In this document: positions 6,967 to 15,512 of the stretch, one piece after another
How positions within the stretch are numbered: position 1 is the stretch's first letter
Layout of the letters: each line of letters starts with the position of its first letter
Source of the DNA: Ruoffia tabacinasalis
Lineage (GTDB): Bacteria > Bacillota > Bacilli > Lactobacillales > Aerococcaceae
DNA: 37,516 bases
NCBI RefSeq assembly: GCF_042652985.1
Contig: NZ_JBHSHQ010000062.1
Location: 1 to 37,516, forward strand
Direction of reading: 5' to 3'
The notes under the pieces: generated by a model
The model's input: only the letters and a program-made list of their open reading frames with translations
Database searches by the model: none
Told to the model about the DNA's origin: nothing
Made by a program: the position numbers and the translations under genes

Positions 6967-7020
6967 CAAAAATGACCGACTCACGATGATTATTGCCTCT
7001 TGAATCCTCGTGACTCGGTC
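6967..7020 (-). terminator. terminator of carbamate kinase gene
   Basis: GACCGACTCACGA (6974-6986) pairs with TCGTGACTCGGTC (7008-7020) apart from one central mismatch, and the minus-strand RNA continues into ATTTTTG. It begins 10 bp after the arcC stop codon. Confidence 0.85.
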
Positions 7021-7030
7021 TTTCATTCAG

Positions 7031-7972
7031 TTAGCTTGCTGTTATTACCGTTACAGAACCGTCTCCAAAAATCGCTTCGATGTTTCCTAGCGAAGTGATG
7101 ACTACTTTACTTTCTGGGCGATTTTCTACTAGTGAAATGGCTGCTTCAACTTTTGGTAACATGCTGCCTGGAGCAAATTGGTCTTGGTTGATCCACTCTT
7201 TTAGTTGATTGGCGGTGACTTCTTCTAATTTTTCTTGGTCTGGTTTGTTGTAATTAACATAGACATTATCTACACCTGTTAGAATGAATAGGTAGTCTGC
7301 TTCGACTAATTCAGCGAGTTTAGCAGAGGCGAAGTCCTTGTCGATGACTGCCTCCAGGCCAATGTACCCATGCTCGGCCTCTTTGACTGGGATACCACCG
7401 CCACCGGCTGAAATGGTAATGACGTCACTTTCGATGAGTTTCTTAATGACTGGGTATTCAACAATTGTTATAGGTTTTGGAGATGGGACGACTTTTCGGT
7501 AGCCACGTCCCGCATCCTCTACATAAATGTCTCCAGTCTCCGCAGTTAATTTATTTGCGTCTTCTTTGGAATAGAAAGGGCCGACCGGTTTAGTTGGGTT
7601 AGCGAAGGCTGGGTCGCTTTCGTCAACGACAACTTGAGTGACAACTGAAGCCACGTGTTTATTAATGCCTGCTTCAGCTAAGGCTTCATTCAAAGCTTTT
7701 TGGAGCCAATACCCGATGCTTCCTTGAGTCATCGCCACAAGGGTATCTAAAGGTAGGGCTGGATTCTCTTTTGAATCAGCGGCTACCTGTTGTAATGCTA
7801 AGTTCCCTACTTGTGGGCCATTTCCATGACTGATAATTAATTGATGACCTTGCTTGATAAGTTCGATAAGTCGCTTACTTGTATAACGTAAAGCTTCGAT
7901 TTGTCCTTTGGCTGATGGATCATCCGTAAGGATTGCATTCCCACCTAAGGCTACAACAATTTTTTTACCCAT
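7031..7972 (-). CDS. arcC: carbamate kinase
   Basis: The 313-residue length is normal for carbamate kinase, which makes ATP from carbamoyl phosphate and ADP in fermentative arginine, agmatine or purine breakdown. Motifs: KKIVVALGGNAIL at the N-terminus, SHGNGPQVGNLALQ (about 49-62), ISAGGGGIPV (about 192-201), DKDFASAKLA (about 217-226) and GSMLPKVEAA near 270. The ATG at 7972 follows GGAGG. No arcA, arcB, ptcA or arginine/ornithine antiporter is adjacent, so the pathway it serves cannot be told from here. It follows the two-component system with a 120-bp gap and has its own terminator. Confidence 0.92.
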   Translation of the reverse strand: MGKKIVVALGGNAILTDDPSAKGQIEALRYTSKRLIELIKQGHQLIISHGNGPQVGNLALQQVAADSKENPALPLDTLVAMTQGSIGYWLQKALNEALAEAGINKHVASVVTQVVVDESDPAFANPTKPVGPFYSKEDANKLTAETGDIYVEDAGRGYRKVVPSPKPITIVEYPVIKKLIESDVITISAGGGGIPVKEAEHGYIGLEAVIDKDFASAKLAELVEADYLFILTGVDNVYVNYNKPDQEKLEEVTANQLKEWINQDQFAPGSMLPKVEAAISLVENRPESKVVITSLGNIEAIFGDGSVTVITAS

Positions 7973-8092
7973 AAATACCTCCGATTAATTTGTAATAAAA
8001 TACTTTAACACCGACTAGTATATCATTCTCAGCCGTTACGCCATAGTATTATGAATTCTTAATTTCGGATTGTGAGCAAATACGGCCCCTCT

Positions 8093-8836
8093 TTAGGACA
8101 AACCAAAAACAGCTTTGAACGCTTGCATATATGACCGGCTCACAATGACTTTTGACCCATTATTCATCGTGACTTGATAATTTCGGTTGAACCAAGGCTG
8201 TATTTCTTCAACTTCATTCAAGTTAATAATATAGGCCCGATGAACTTGCATGAAGTTTTCCTCAGGTAACTTTTCCTTCATTGCTTTGAGTGACTCGCGC
8301 ATACGATACTCTTTATCATGCGTTTGGATAATGACTTCGCCTTCATCGGTCGTCACCACATAAACATCATTCATTGCTACCATGACAATTCGATCCTCAT
8401 CTTCAATCGGTAAATAGCGTTTGTCACGCGAAGATGCGTCAGATCTTTTATCCGGTACATTCTGAACAGACCGGTGACTCATTCGGGCTTCTATTTTCCC
8501 CATGACTTTTTGTAGTCGTTCCAAATCAAATGGCTTTAAGATATAATCCGTCGCATCCAGCTCGAATGCCCTCACCGCAAAGTCATCATGAGCCGTCGCA
8601 AAGACGACAAATGGCGGTTCCTTCATCTGTGTCACAGTTTCCATTAACTCCATGCCAGATTCATTTTGCAAATGCATGTCTAGAAAAATCACATCAATGG
8701 CTTCTTTTAAGAGCATTTGTTGGGCAGCCTTAATGTGACTCGCTTCAAAATAGTCATTCCCCGACTTTATTTCTGTCAGTAAATAACTCAATTCTTGACG
8801 AGCCAATTGCTCATCGTCAACTAAAAGAATTTTCAT
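8093..8836 (-). CDS. LytTR-family response regulator
   Basis: This 247-residue protein has an N-terminal receiver domain (acidic pocket D7-D8, phospho-acceptor D53 in VIFLDMHL, FATAHD, and the lysine in DYILKPF) and a C-terminal LytTR DNA-binding domain (about 145-245) with MQVHRAYIINL and the NNGSKVIVSRSY segment. It is most like LytR/LytT and E. coli BtsR. Its start overlaps the 3' end of the kinase gene by 20 bp, so the two are made together. The 9-bp direct repeats in front of cstA are a plausible target. Confidence 0.9.
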   Translation of the reverse strand: MKILLVDDEQLARQELSYLLTEIKSGNDYFEASHIKAAQQMLLKEAIDVIFLDMHLQNESGMELMETVTQMKEPPFVVFATAHDDFAVRAFELDATDYILKPFDLERLQKVMGKIEARMSHRSVQNVPDKRSDASSRDKRYLPIEDEDRIVMVAMNDVYVVTTDEGEVIIQTHDKEYRMRESLKAMKEKLPEENFMQVHRAYIINLNEVEEIQPWFNRNYQVTMNNGSKVIVSRSYMQAFKAVFGLS

Positions 8837-10586
8837 GATTCATCTTCTCCTCCTCTGAAAGATACGGTATTAAAGCACTCACTTTGGTTCCGTCAGACGA
8901 CGATTCAATCTGGAGCTCACTTTTCGTACCATAAATACCTACTAAACGTTTATTTAAATTCTCCAACGCCGTGCCAGTCCCCTCTGCCGATTCCACAACC
9001 TCTCTCCCTAACTTTTCAATGATAGATTCTGGAATTCCATACCCATTATCTTCAACGGAGAATATTAGGTTTTCACCTTGGGGCTTTAATGCGATATGAA
9101 TCTTGTTGTCCGTTTCCCGCTCTTTAAAGGCATGATGAATCGCATTCTCAACTAACACTTGCATTAGAAAAGATGGAATTAATACGTGATGCAGCGTTTC
9201 GGATATATCAAAACTGATTTCAAACTTATCTGGAAAGCGTGCTTCTTCAATTTCTAAATACGCTCTGACTTGTTCCAGTTCATTCGTCACTTGTACTAAA
9301 GTTTGGCGGTTTCCAGTTAAATTCGCACGAAAATACTGACTTAATTTAATTAATAATCGTCTCGCCTTATCAGGATCAAAGCGCATCACCGCACTAATTG
9401 TATTGATCGTATTAAAGAAGAAATGTGGATTCACTTGCCCTTGTAAAGTGCGTAGCTCCGCTTGTTTCAGCAAATGCTTTTGCGAGTCAACTTTTCCTAA
9501 TTGAATTTGGGTTGAAAAGATTTCTGATAGTCCTTCAGCCCACTTCTGTTCAACCTCAGTTAATTGGTTGTCATCTGTAAAGTAGTATTTTAAAGTGCCA
9601 ACAATATCATTTCCGTCATTTAAAGGCAACACGATCGCCCCTTCCAAAGGACAAGTCTCACAGTGGCAACCAATCTCCGCTCGCGTATGCGCCACCAACA
9701 TCTCACCCTCCGTAATCGCTTGTCGCGATAAATCCGTCACCAAGTCTGACCCAACTCGGTGATGGTCACTTCCTGCCCCAGTAAAAGCAAGAATATCTTT
9801 CCGGTTCGTAATACTCACCGCTGACACCTTCATCGTCTTATGAATCAACTCAGCCGCTTTCTGCGCATTCTCAGGATTCAAACCACTCCCAAATAAAGGC
9901 AGAGTCTCCTTCGTCAATTGCAAGACATCTTGCGTTTGAATGGCTCTCAACCCTTCTTCGTGACGAATCGTATTCAATATAATTGATAAGAAAATACTCA
10001 TCCCAACACTATTAACGAGCATCATTGGAAACATAATCACTTGCACTAAATTTGCTCCCATCGCGCGGTTCGAACTTAGAAAGTAAATACATGCCATTTG
10101 AACCAGCTCCAAAAGTACCGCCACACCTGCACCCTGAAACGGAGTTAAATAGGTTTGCTTTTTAATCGAAGCATGACCAAAGGCTCCACCAATACTTCCG
10201 ATTAATATAGAAGATATTAGGTAAATATGCGGGTCCGTCCCACCTTGAAAATATCGGAAGATCCCCGACAAGACCCCGACCATCGTTCCTACTAAAGGCC
10301 CGCCAACAATTCCACTCACACCAATACTCAACACCCGCGTATTCGCAATCACAACCTCATCCGTTAATTGACCGAATAAGGGATAGAAAGATAGCTGGTC
10401 AAAAGAAATCAACACCCCAGTAATATTAGACAGAATAGCAAATGCTGAAAAAATTAAACTAAGACCGATCACCGATTTTGTTTGGCGTCGATTTAATAAC
10501 ATGTGTTTTAAATAATCATTGTTCATAAGAATATAAGCTAACAAAATAACAATTGCAGCTCGCTCAAACAAAATTAACGCTAGCAC
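8817..10586 (-). CDS. LytS-type sensor histidine kinase
   Basis: This 589-residue membrane kinase carries an N-terminal 5TMR-LYT domain (hydrophobic segments within 1-205, with NITGVLISFDQ and GGPLVGTMVGVLSGIFRY), a GAF-like domain (about 225-365) with the family's cysteine motif CHCETC (C307, C309, C312), and a His_kinase/HATPase end. The phospho-acceptor is H388 in QVNPHFFFNT, the N box is LVENAIHHAF (N481) and the G box is DNGYGIP. The start is a GTG with GGAG about 10 nt upstream. Relatives sense pyruvate (BtsS, B. subtilis LytS) or control murein hydrolase exporters. The nearby cstA favours the pyruvate role here. Confidence 0.9.
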   Translation of the reverse strand: MLALILFERAAIVILLAYILMNNDYLKHMLLNRRQTKSVIGLSLIFSAFAILSNITGVLISFDQLSFYPLFGQLTDEVVIANTRVLSIGVSGIVGGPLVGTMVGVLSGIFRYFQGGTDPHIYLISSILIGSIGGAFGHASIKKQTYLTPFQGAGVAVLLELVQMACIYFLSSNRAMGANLVQVIMFPMMLVNSVGMSIFLSIILNTIRHEEGLRAIQTQDVLQLTKETLPLFGSGLNPENAQKAAELIHKTMKVSAVSITNRKDILAFTGAGSDHHRVGSDLVTDLSRQAITEGEMLVAHTRAEIGCHCETCPLEGAIVLPLNDGNDIVGTLKYYFTDDNQLTEVEQKWAEGLSEIFSTQIQLGKVDSQKHLLKQAELRTLQGQVNPHFFFNTINTISAVMRFDPDKARRLLIKLSQYFRANLTGNRQTLVQVTNELEQVRAYLEIEEARFPDKFEISFDISETLHHVLIPSFLMQVLVENAIHHAFKERETDNKIHIALKPQGENLIFSVEDNGYGIPESIIEKLGREVVESAEGTGTALENLNKRLVGIYGTKSELQIESSSDGTKVSALIPYLSEEEKMNHENSFS

Positions 10587-10618
10587 CGAATTTCAACTCC
10601 TTGACTCAATATAAATAA

Positions 10619-10639
10619 ATTATATCACATTAAAAATGT
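10619..10639 (-). promoter_or_regulatory. probable promoter of the two-component operon
   Basis: On the minus strand TATAAT (10619-10624) lies about 33 bp upstream of the kinase GTG. The small dyad ACATT-AAA-AATGT (10627-10639) overlaps the spacer region and could be a regulator site. The -35 is poor. Confidence 0.45.
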
Positions 10640-10676
10640 GCGTGGGAGATAGGTTGATGGCGATTTCTTTGGGACG

Positions 10677-10707
10677 TAAAAAGCCATAAGCACTGAGGCT
10701 CATGGCT
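10677..10707 (-). terminator. terminator of the HAD hydrolase gene
   Basis: In the minus-strand RNA AGCCATGAGC pairs with GCTTATGGCT (one G-U pair), followed by TTTTTA. It begins 13 bp after the stop codon. Confidence 0.85.
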
Positions 10708-10720
10708 GAATTTGGTGATG

Positions 10721-11371
10721 TTATTTGAATAGAGCGTTTTTTACTTCGTGTAAATCATTGCACCGCTTGATTCGTTTCTCATCTTTGTCAAAAGATACTT
10801 CAGCTTCAGGCACAAAATAAACCGTTAGCTGCGCGTCCAAAGCGGATTTTAAGCCTGAAAGTGAATCTTCAACAGCAACAGCTTTATCAGCCTCCACTCC
10901 CGCCAACTCTAAGACTTTATTATAAATCTCAGGATGTGGTTTGGCGTTCTCCACTTCATCACCAAATACTTGATAAGTAAAATACTTTGAAAGATCAAAT
11001 TGATCTAAAGTTGCTTTCCCTCTATCGCGATAAGAAGACGTGGCGACGGCTAAGGTAATTCCTTGTTCAAAAGCTGCTTCAAGTAATTCCAATGCACCTG
11101 GCATCAATTGCACTTCATTGTTGTTTAAAGCATTGAAGTAGTATTCTTCACGTAAGTTTCTTGCTTCTTGTACGAGGGCATCAGTGCCTAAGTAGGATTT
11201 GATATATTGATTATTGTGGTGTCTACCTTTACCGCGCATGAGTTCAAAATCTGCTACTTCTACGTTATGTCCAAAATCTTTAAGAACCGTCGCCCAACCC
11301 ATTTGGTACACGGATTCACTATCAACTAAAGTTCCATCCAAATCAAATATAATTAACTCTGTCTTAGCCAT
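10721..11371 (-). CDS. HAD-superfamily phosphatase/phosphomutase (subfamily IA)
   Basis: At 216 residues it has the HAD motifs: FDLDGTLVDSE (nucleophile D10, acid/base D12), a helical cap (about 18-80), ATSSYRDRG for motif II, the lysine in NAKPHPEIY for motif III, and VEDSLSG for motif IV. It resembles beta-phosphoglucomutase or phosphoglycolate-phosphatase-like proteins; the substrate cannot be told. The ATG overlaps the end of the preceding dehydrogenase gene by 8 bp, so the two are co-translated, with a phosphorylated sugar acid or similar as a possible shared substrate. Confidence 0.85.
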   Translation of the reverse strand: MAKTELIIFDLDGTLVDSESVYQMGWATVLKDFGHNVEVADFELMRGKGRHHNNQYIKSYLGTDALVQEARNLREEYYFNALNNNEVQLMPGALELLEAAFEQGITLAVATSSYRDRGKATLDQFDLSKYFTYQVFGDEVENAKPHPEIYNKVLELAGVEADKAVAVEDSLSGLKSALDAQLTVYFVPEAEVSFDKDEKRIKRCNDLHEVKNALFK

Positions 11372-12239
11372 TGAATTCTCCGTCCCACCATAACTTCACA
11401 ATGGCTTGAGTTCCTTCATCTGAATGACCTGCCTCAGCAAGTTGCGTATATAATTTATGCGCTAATTCAGTCATCGGTAACTCCAGTTCCATTTTCTTAG
11501 ATTCATCTAAAGCGATTTTTAGATCTTTAACAAAATGTTTGACGAAAAAGCCGGGCGTATAGTCATCTTGAATAATTCTTGGCCCATAGTTATCTAAGGA
11601 GCGGTTACTTGCCGCACCAGAGCCAATGGTTTTCACTATTTTATCTAATGGTAATTCGGCTGTTTTTGCGTAAGTCATCATCTCTGCTAGACCTAACATC
11701 GTCCCCGCAACCATAATTTGATTGACCGCTTTTGCGTGTTGGCCCGCTCCGTGCTCACCAAAATGCGTCACATTCGCAGCAAAGGTATCAATCACTGTTT
11801 TTGCTTTTTTAAGGTCTGCTTCATGACCACCAACTAATACAGCTAGACGACCTTCGCGGGCCCCGACATCTCCACCTGTCACAGGCGCATCTAAGACACC
11901 AACATTTAACTCTTTCCCTTTGTCTGCCAATTGAACAGCAAGAGATGGTGTACTTGTTGTCATATCAATGAATAAACTCTTTGAATGTGCTCCCGCAAAC
12001 AAACCTGACTCACCGTAATAAACTTCTTCAATGTCTTTTGGATAACCAACAATTGTAATAACAAGCTCAGCAGCTTCTGCTACTTCTTTTGGTGTATCTA
12101 ACCATGTTGCTCCTTGTTCAACTAAATTATTGGCTTTTGACTTTGTTCGATTAAAGACAAACAATTCATGACCTGCTTCTAGAATGTGTCCTGCCATACT
12201 TTGCCCCATGACACCTAAACCGATAAATCCAACTTTCAT
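11364..12239 (-). CDS. 3-hydroxyisobutyrate / tartronate-semialdehyde-type dehydrogenase
   Basis: This 291-residue NAD(P)-dependent beta-hydroxyacid dehydrogenase has the Rossmann motif GFIGLGVMGQSMAGHI (4-19), NRTKSKA (about 31-37), DAPVTGGDVGAREG (about 117-130) with the family's substrate-binding segment, and the catalytic lysine in GQHAKAVNQ. Members reduce or oxidise C3-C4 hydroxy acids such as tartronate semialdehyde. The exact substrate is unknown. The ATG at 12239 follows AAGGAGG. It is the first gene of a two-gene operon with the HAD enzyme and has a cre site at its promoter, so it is probably repressed on preferred sugars. Confidence 0.88.
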   Translation of the reverse strand: MKVGFIGLGVMGQSMAGHILEAGHELFVFNRTKSKANNLVEQGATWLDTPKEVAEAAELVITIVGYPKDIEEVYYGESGLFAGAHSKSLFIDMTTSTPSLAVQLADKGKELNVGVLDAPVTGGDVGAREGRLAVLVGGHEADLKKAKTVIDTFAANVTHFGEHGAGQHAKAVNQIMVAGTMLGLAEMMTYAKTAELPLDKIVKTIGSGAASNRSLDNYGPRIIQDDYTPGFFVKHFVKDLKIALDESKKMELELPMTELAHKLYTQLAEAGHSDEGTQAIVKLWWDGEFNG

Positions 12240-12260
12240 GTTATGCCTCCTTATGATGTG

Positions 12261-12283
12261 TAAAGCGCTTTAGGGTTATTATA
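12261..12283 (-). promoter_or_regulatory. promoter -10 with a cre site immediately downstream
   Basis: The minus strand has TATAAT at 12278-12283 and the perfect 12-bp palindrome TAAAGCGCTTTA at 12261-12272, which matches the cre core. The cre covers the expected transcription start, consistent with repression by CcpA of the dehydrogenase-HAD operon. Confidence 0.75.
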
Positions 12284-12323
12284 ACATTGGTGCATGGGGA
12301 ATGCTTTTAATATACATACAAAG

Positions 12324-12356
12324 TATACAAGAAACCCCATGCAGAGGCATGGGGTT
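12324..12356 (-). terminator. terminator of the gan operon
   Basis: AACCCCATGC (12333-12342) and GCATGGGGTT (12347-12356) form a perfect 10-bp stem with a 4-nt loop. The minus-strand tail TTCTTGTAT is a weak U-run. It starts 6 bp after the ATPase stop codon. Confidence 0.8.
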
Positions 12357-12361
12357 GAAAA

Positions 12362-13465
12362 TCACTTAATTCTATTTCCAGTATCTATATCAAAGTAGTG
12401 AACTTTATTTAAATTAAATGCTAGTTCAACTGTGTCTCCCACTTTTGGTTTTTGACGCGTTGAAATTTTTGCAATTAATTCATCTTCACCTAAAGAAGTG
12501 TATAGAACTATTTCAGATCCCATTAATTCCACAACTTCAACCAATAAATTAACAGTCGATTCTTTTGATGAATCAATTATTATTTGTTCATCATGAATGT
12601 CTTCAGGACGAATTCCTAAGGTTATTTCTTTACCTTGATATCCTTGTTCATCAAGTTTCTTCTTATATGGAAGAGCTACTGGTAATTTCGACCCATTATC
12701 ACTCGTTACAAATCCATCTTTATATGTTACTCGTATTAAATTCATAGCTGGCGATCCAATAAAACTTGCAACAAACGTATTGGTTGGATAATTATAGACA
12801 TCTTCAGGTATACCGATTTGTTGAATCTCTCCATCGTTCATTATAACAATTCGTGTAGCAAGGGTCATAGCTTCAGATTGATCATGTGTAACATATATTG
12901 TAGTTGTCCCTAATCGATTGTGCAGTTTAGCTATTTCACTCCGCATTTGCACTCTTAATTTTGCGTCTAAGTTTGACAATGGTTCATCCATTAAAAATAT
13001 ATTAGCCTCTCTTACAATAACCCTTCCTAAAGCCACACGCTGTCTTTGTCCTCCCGAAAGAGCAGCTGGTTTTCGCTCCAAGAAATCGTTAAGACCCAAG
13101 ATATCAGCAGCAATTTTTACTCGTGAATCTATATCATCTTTCTTATATTTTCGGAGTTCTAAACCAAATGATAAATTTTCATAAACTGTCATATGCGGGT
13201 ACAGTGCATAATTCTGAAATACCATAGCTATATTTCTATCTTTTGGAGCAACATTATTCATTACTTTTCCATCAATCAATAATTCACCATCGGTAATCTC
13301 TTCTAAGCCTGCAATCATTCTTAGTGTTGTTGATTTCCCACATCCCGACGGACCAACAAATACAATAAATTCTTTATCTTCAATTGTTAAATTAAAATCT
13401 TTTACTGAATAATCCTCGGCACCTTCATACTGCTTCTTAATACCTGCTAATTTAATAGAAACCAT
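12362..13465 (-). CDS. msmK: sugar ABC transporter ATPase, MsmX/MsmK type (first copy)
   Basis: This 367-residue cytoplasmic ATPase energises CUT1 sugar importers. It shows Walker A GPSGCGKST (about 38-46), the Q-loop in MVFQNYALYPH, signature LSGGQRQR, Walker B IFLMDEP, the switch histidine in YVTHDQSEAMT, and a C-terminal OB-fold/TOBE region with GIRPEDI. I chose the ATG at 13465 over a GTG at 13477 because AGAGGTG lies 9 nt before the ATG. The gene follows the GH42 stop codon by one base and is the last gene of the gan operon. A close relative is encoded at 23480-24586. Confidence 0.92.
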   Translation of the reverse strand: MVSIKLAGIKKQYEGAEDYSVKDFNLTIEDKEFIVFVGPSGCGKSTTLRMIAGLEEITDGELLIDGKVMNNVAPKDRNIAMVFQNYALYPHMTVYENLSFGLELRKYKKDDIDSRVKIAADILGLNDFLERKPAALSGGQRQRVALGRVIVREANIFLMDEPLSNLDAKLRVQMRSEIAKLHNRLGTTTIYVTHDQSEAMTLATRIVIMNDGEIQQIGIPEDVYNYPTNTFVASFIGSPAMNLIRVTYKDGFVTSDNGSKLPVALPYKKKLDEQGYQGKEITLGIRPEDIHDEQIIIDSSKESTVNLLVEVVELMGSEIVLYTSLGEDELIAKISTRQKPKVGDTVELAFNLNKVHYFDIDTGNRIK

Positions 13466-13466
13466 A

Positions 13467-15512
13467 CTATAGTTCACCTCTTAATCTGTGACGTTGCAGT
13501 ACTTTAACTTCATAACCACTTAAAGTTATTGTTCCTGTTTTTTCAACATTAGAATTCAAATTTTTCATTTTTTCATTTAGATATACGTCTTTCTCTTCTT
13601 CCGAAAAATTCATTATAAAATAATAATCATAATCATCATCTGATCGTCTTTGAATAGACACTTCTTTATTTGAATTTTTGATAACCGTGTCATTAAGTCC
13701 GATTTCTTCAGCAAAATCTTTATAGAAATAATGAAGCATTTCTTTATCTGTTCGTGCCGCAATATAAAATACCTGACCATCACCATATTGATTTTTTACT
13801 ATGGCCGCTTTATTCTTCAAGTAACTGCTTTGATAATTAGCAATGACTTCTGATTTATTATTTTCTATTACGCCACAATAATCTTTTACTTCAAAAGTCT
13901 GTCCTTTATATAAAAGTTGATGCCGTTGTTTTGGATATAAGATATCCATTTCTAGTAATGATGAACCTACAAGATTTTCAATTCTCTCTTGAAAATCAGT
14001 ATCGTGAATTAAATCGTTTTTGTCTACAATCCCAGTCATATAGGTTAAAACTACTTTCCCACCTTGCGATACATATTTTTCAATTTGCTGTAGTATATCT
14101 TCATCCATCATGTATAACATTGGTATGATCACTAATTTATAATCCCAGTTACTTTCATCTGGCGTAATAACATCCACACTGATATCATTTTCCCAAAAAT
14201 ATGAATAATGATTATGAATCGTTTCAATATAATTCATATTTTTAATTGAAAAGCCTTGTATATCTTTGAGTATCCAGTCATTTTCCCAATCATACATTAT
14301 TGCTACATCAGATTGATTCATAGTATGAATTATCGAATCATAGTTTGTTAATGAATGTCCTAAATCCGAGACTTCATTAAATACTCGAGTATCAGTATCT
14401 CCATTTACACCAACAACTGCACCATGGAATTTCTCTGAAGATCCTCTTGATTGATGCAATTGAAAATATAATACACTATTAGATCCGTGTGCTACATATT
14501 GATGACCACTTAAAGGATGAAATCCAGGTTTCTTAGGTCTGTTTATGTCATGCCAATTCACAAAACTTGGTGTACTTTCCATCAATAGAAATGGTTGCTT
14601 TTTTAATGAACGATACAAATCGTTAATAAACCCAACCTTCATAGCTATTTCAAAATCCTCACTCCAATCATTATGCCAAGCAGGATAACTATCCCAGGAT
14701 ATCACATCAATTTCTTTTGCAAATTTGCTATAGTTCAATGCTTGAAAAGGCCATAAATCTACCGTATCTGCCATAAAATTTGTTGTAACAGGGATATCAG
14801 TTGAGAATTTTTTAATTGCATTAACTTCTGTCTTGTAAAAATCAATTGTTTGCTCAGTTACAAAACGTCTCCAATCTAAATTCAATGCATGTACGCCTTG
14901 TTCTCCTATACTAGAAGGTGACTCAACTTGGTTCCAATTAGTATATCTGTGGCTCCAAAAAGTACTCCAGTATGCTTCATTAATATTTTCAAGTGTTTCA
15001 TATTTATTTTTTAGCCATTGTCTAAAAGCTCTCTGACATAGGTCACAATGACATTCGCCTGAAAACTCATTTGAAATATGCCACATTACTAAACTAGGAT
15101 GGTTACCATATCTTTCAGCTAGTTTTGAATCTATTTTAGTTACTCTATCCCTATAATTTGGTGATGTAAAACAGTGATTATGACGTCCTCCAAACAACAT
15201 TTTTTCTCTTTTTTCATTAGTTCGTAATACGTCTGGATATTTTTGAGCTAACCAATTAGGCCTAGCTCCACTGGGCGTTCCCAAAATAACATTGATATTA
15301 TTTGTCTGGGCTAACTCGAATATTCTATCCAACCAATCAAATTCAAATTTATCTTCTTCTGGCTCCAACATACTCCATGAAAACATTCCAACGGTAATTG
15401 TATTTATATTAGCTTTCTTAAAAGCTTCAAAGTCTTTTTCAATCATTTCCGGATACTTAATCCATTGCTCGGGATTATAGTCCCCTCCATGCATCATTCT
15501 ATTGTTAATCAT
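13467..15512 (-). CDS. ganA: GH42 beta-galactosidase
   Basis: This 681-residue enzyme without a signal peptide hydrolyses beta-galactosides inside the cell. GH42 features: MHGGDYNPEQW at 7-17, acid/base E149 in MWHISNEFSG, nucleophile E312 in LLMESTPS, and four cysteines C114, C154, C156, C159 matching the zinc cluster of trimeric GH42 enzymes. A trimerisation domain (about 390-600) and a small C-terminal beta domain follow. Its ATG overlaps the ganQ stop as TAATG. Position and family match B. subtilis GanA, but no GH53 galactanase is present, so short galacto-oligosaccharides or lactose are the likely substrates. Confidence 0.93.
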   Translation of the reverse strand: MINNRMMHGGDYNPEQWIKYPEMIEKDFEAFKKANINTITVGMFSWSMLEPEEDKFEFDWLDRIFELAQTNNINVILGTPSGARPNWLAQKYPDVLRTNEKREKMLFGGRHNHCFTSPNYRDRVTKIDSKLAERYGNHPSLVMWHISNEFSGECHCDLCQRAFRQWLKNKYETLENINEAYWSTFWSHRYTNWNQVESPSSIGEQGVHALNLDWRRFVTEQTIDFYKTEVNAIKKFSTDIPVTTNFMADTVDLWPFQALNYSKFAKEIDVISWDSYPAWHNDWSEDFEIAMKVGFINDLYRSLKKQPFLLMESTPSFVNWHDINRPKKPGFHPLSGHQYVAHGSNSVLYFQLHQSRGSSEKFHGAVVGVNGDTDTRVFNEVSDLGHSLTNYDSIIHTMNQSDVAIMYDWENDWILKDIQGFSIKNMNYIETIHNHYSYFWENDISVDVITPDESNWDYKLVIIPMLYMMDEDILQQIEKYVSQGGKVVLTYMTGIVDKNDLIHDTDFQERIENLVGSSLLEMDILYPKQRHQLLYKGQTFEVKDYCGVIENNKSEVIANYQSSYLKNKAAIVKNQYGDGQVFYIAARTDKEMLHYFYKDFAEEIGLNDTVIKNSNKEVSIQRRSDDDYDYYFIMNFSEEEKDVYLNEKMKNLNSNVEKTGTITLSGYEVKVLQRHRLRGEL

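Noticed and set aside
8024..8092. Possible promoter for arcC in the gap after the response regulator
   Set aside because: TATACT is present near 8018-8023 but no -35 could be supported, so I did not list it as a promoter.
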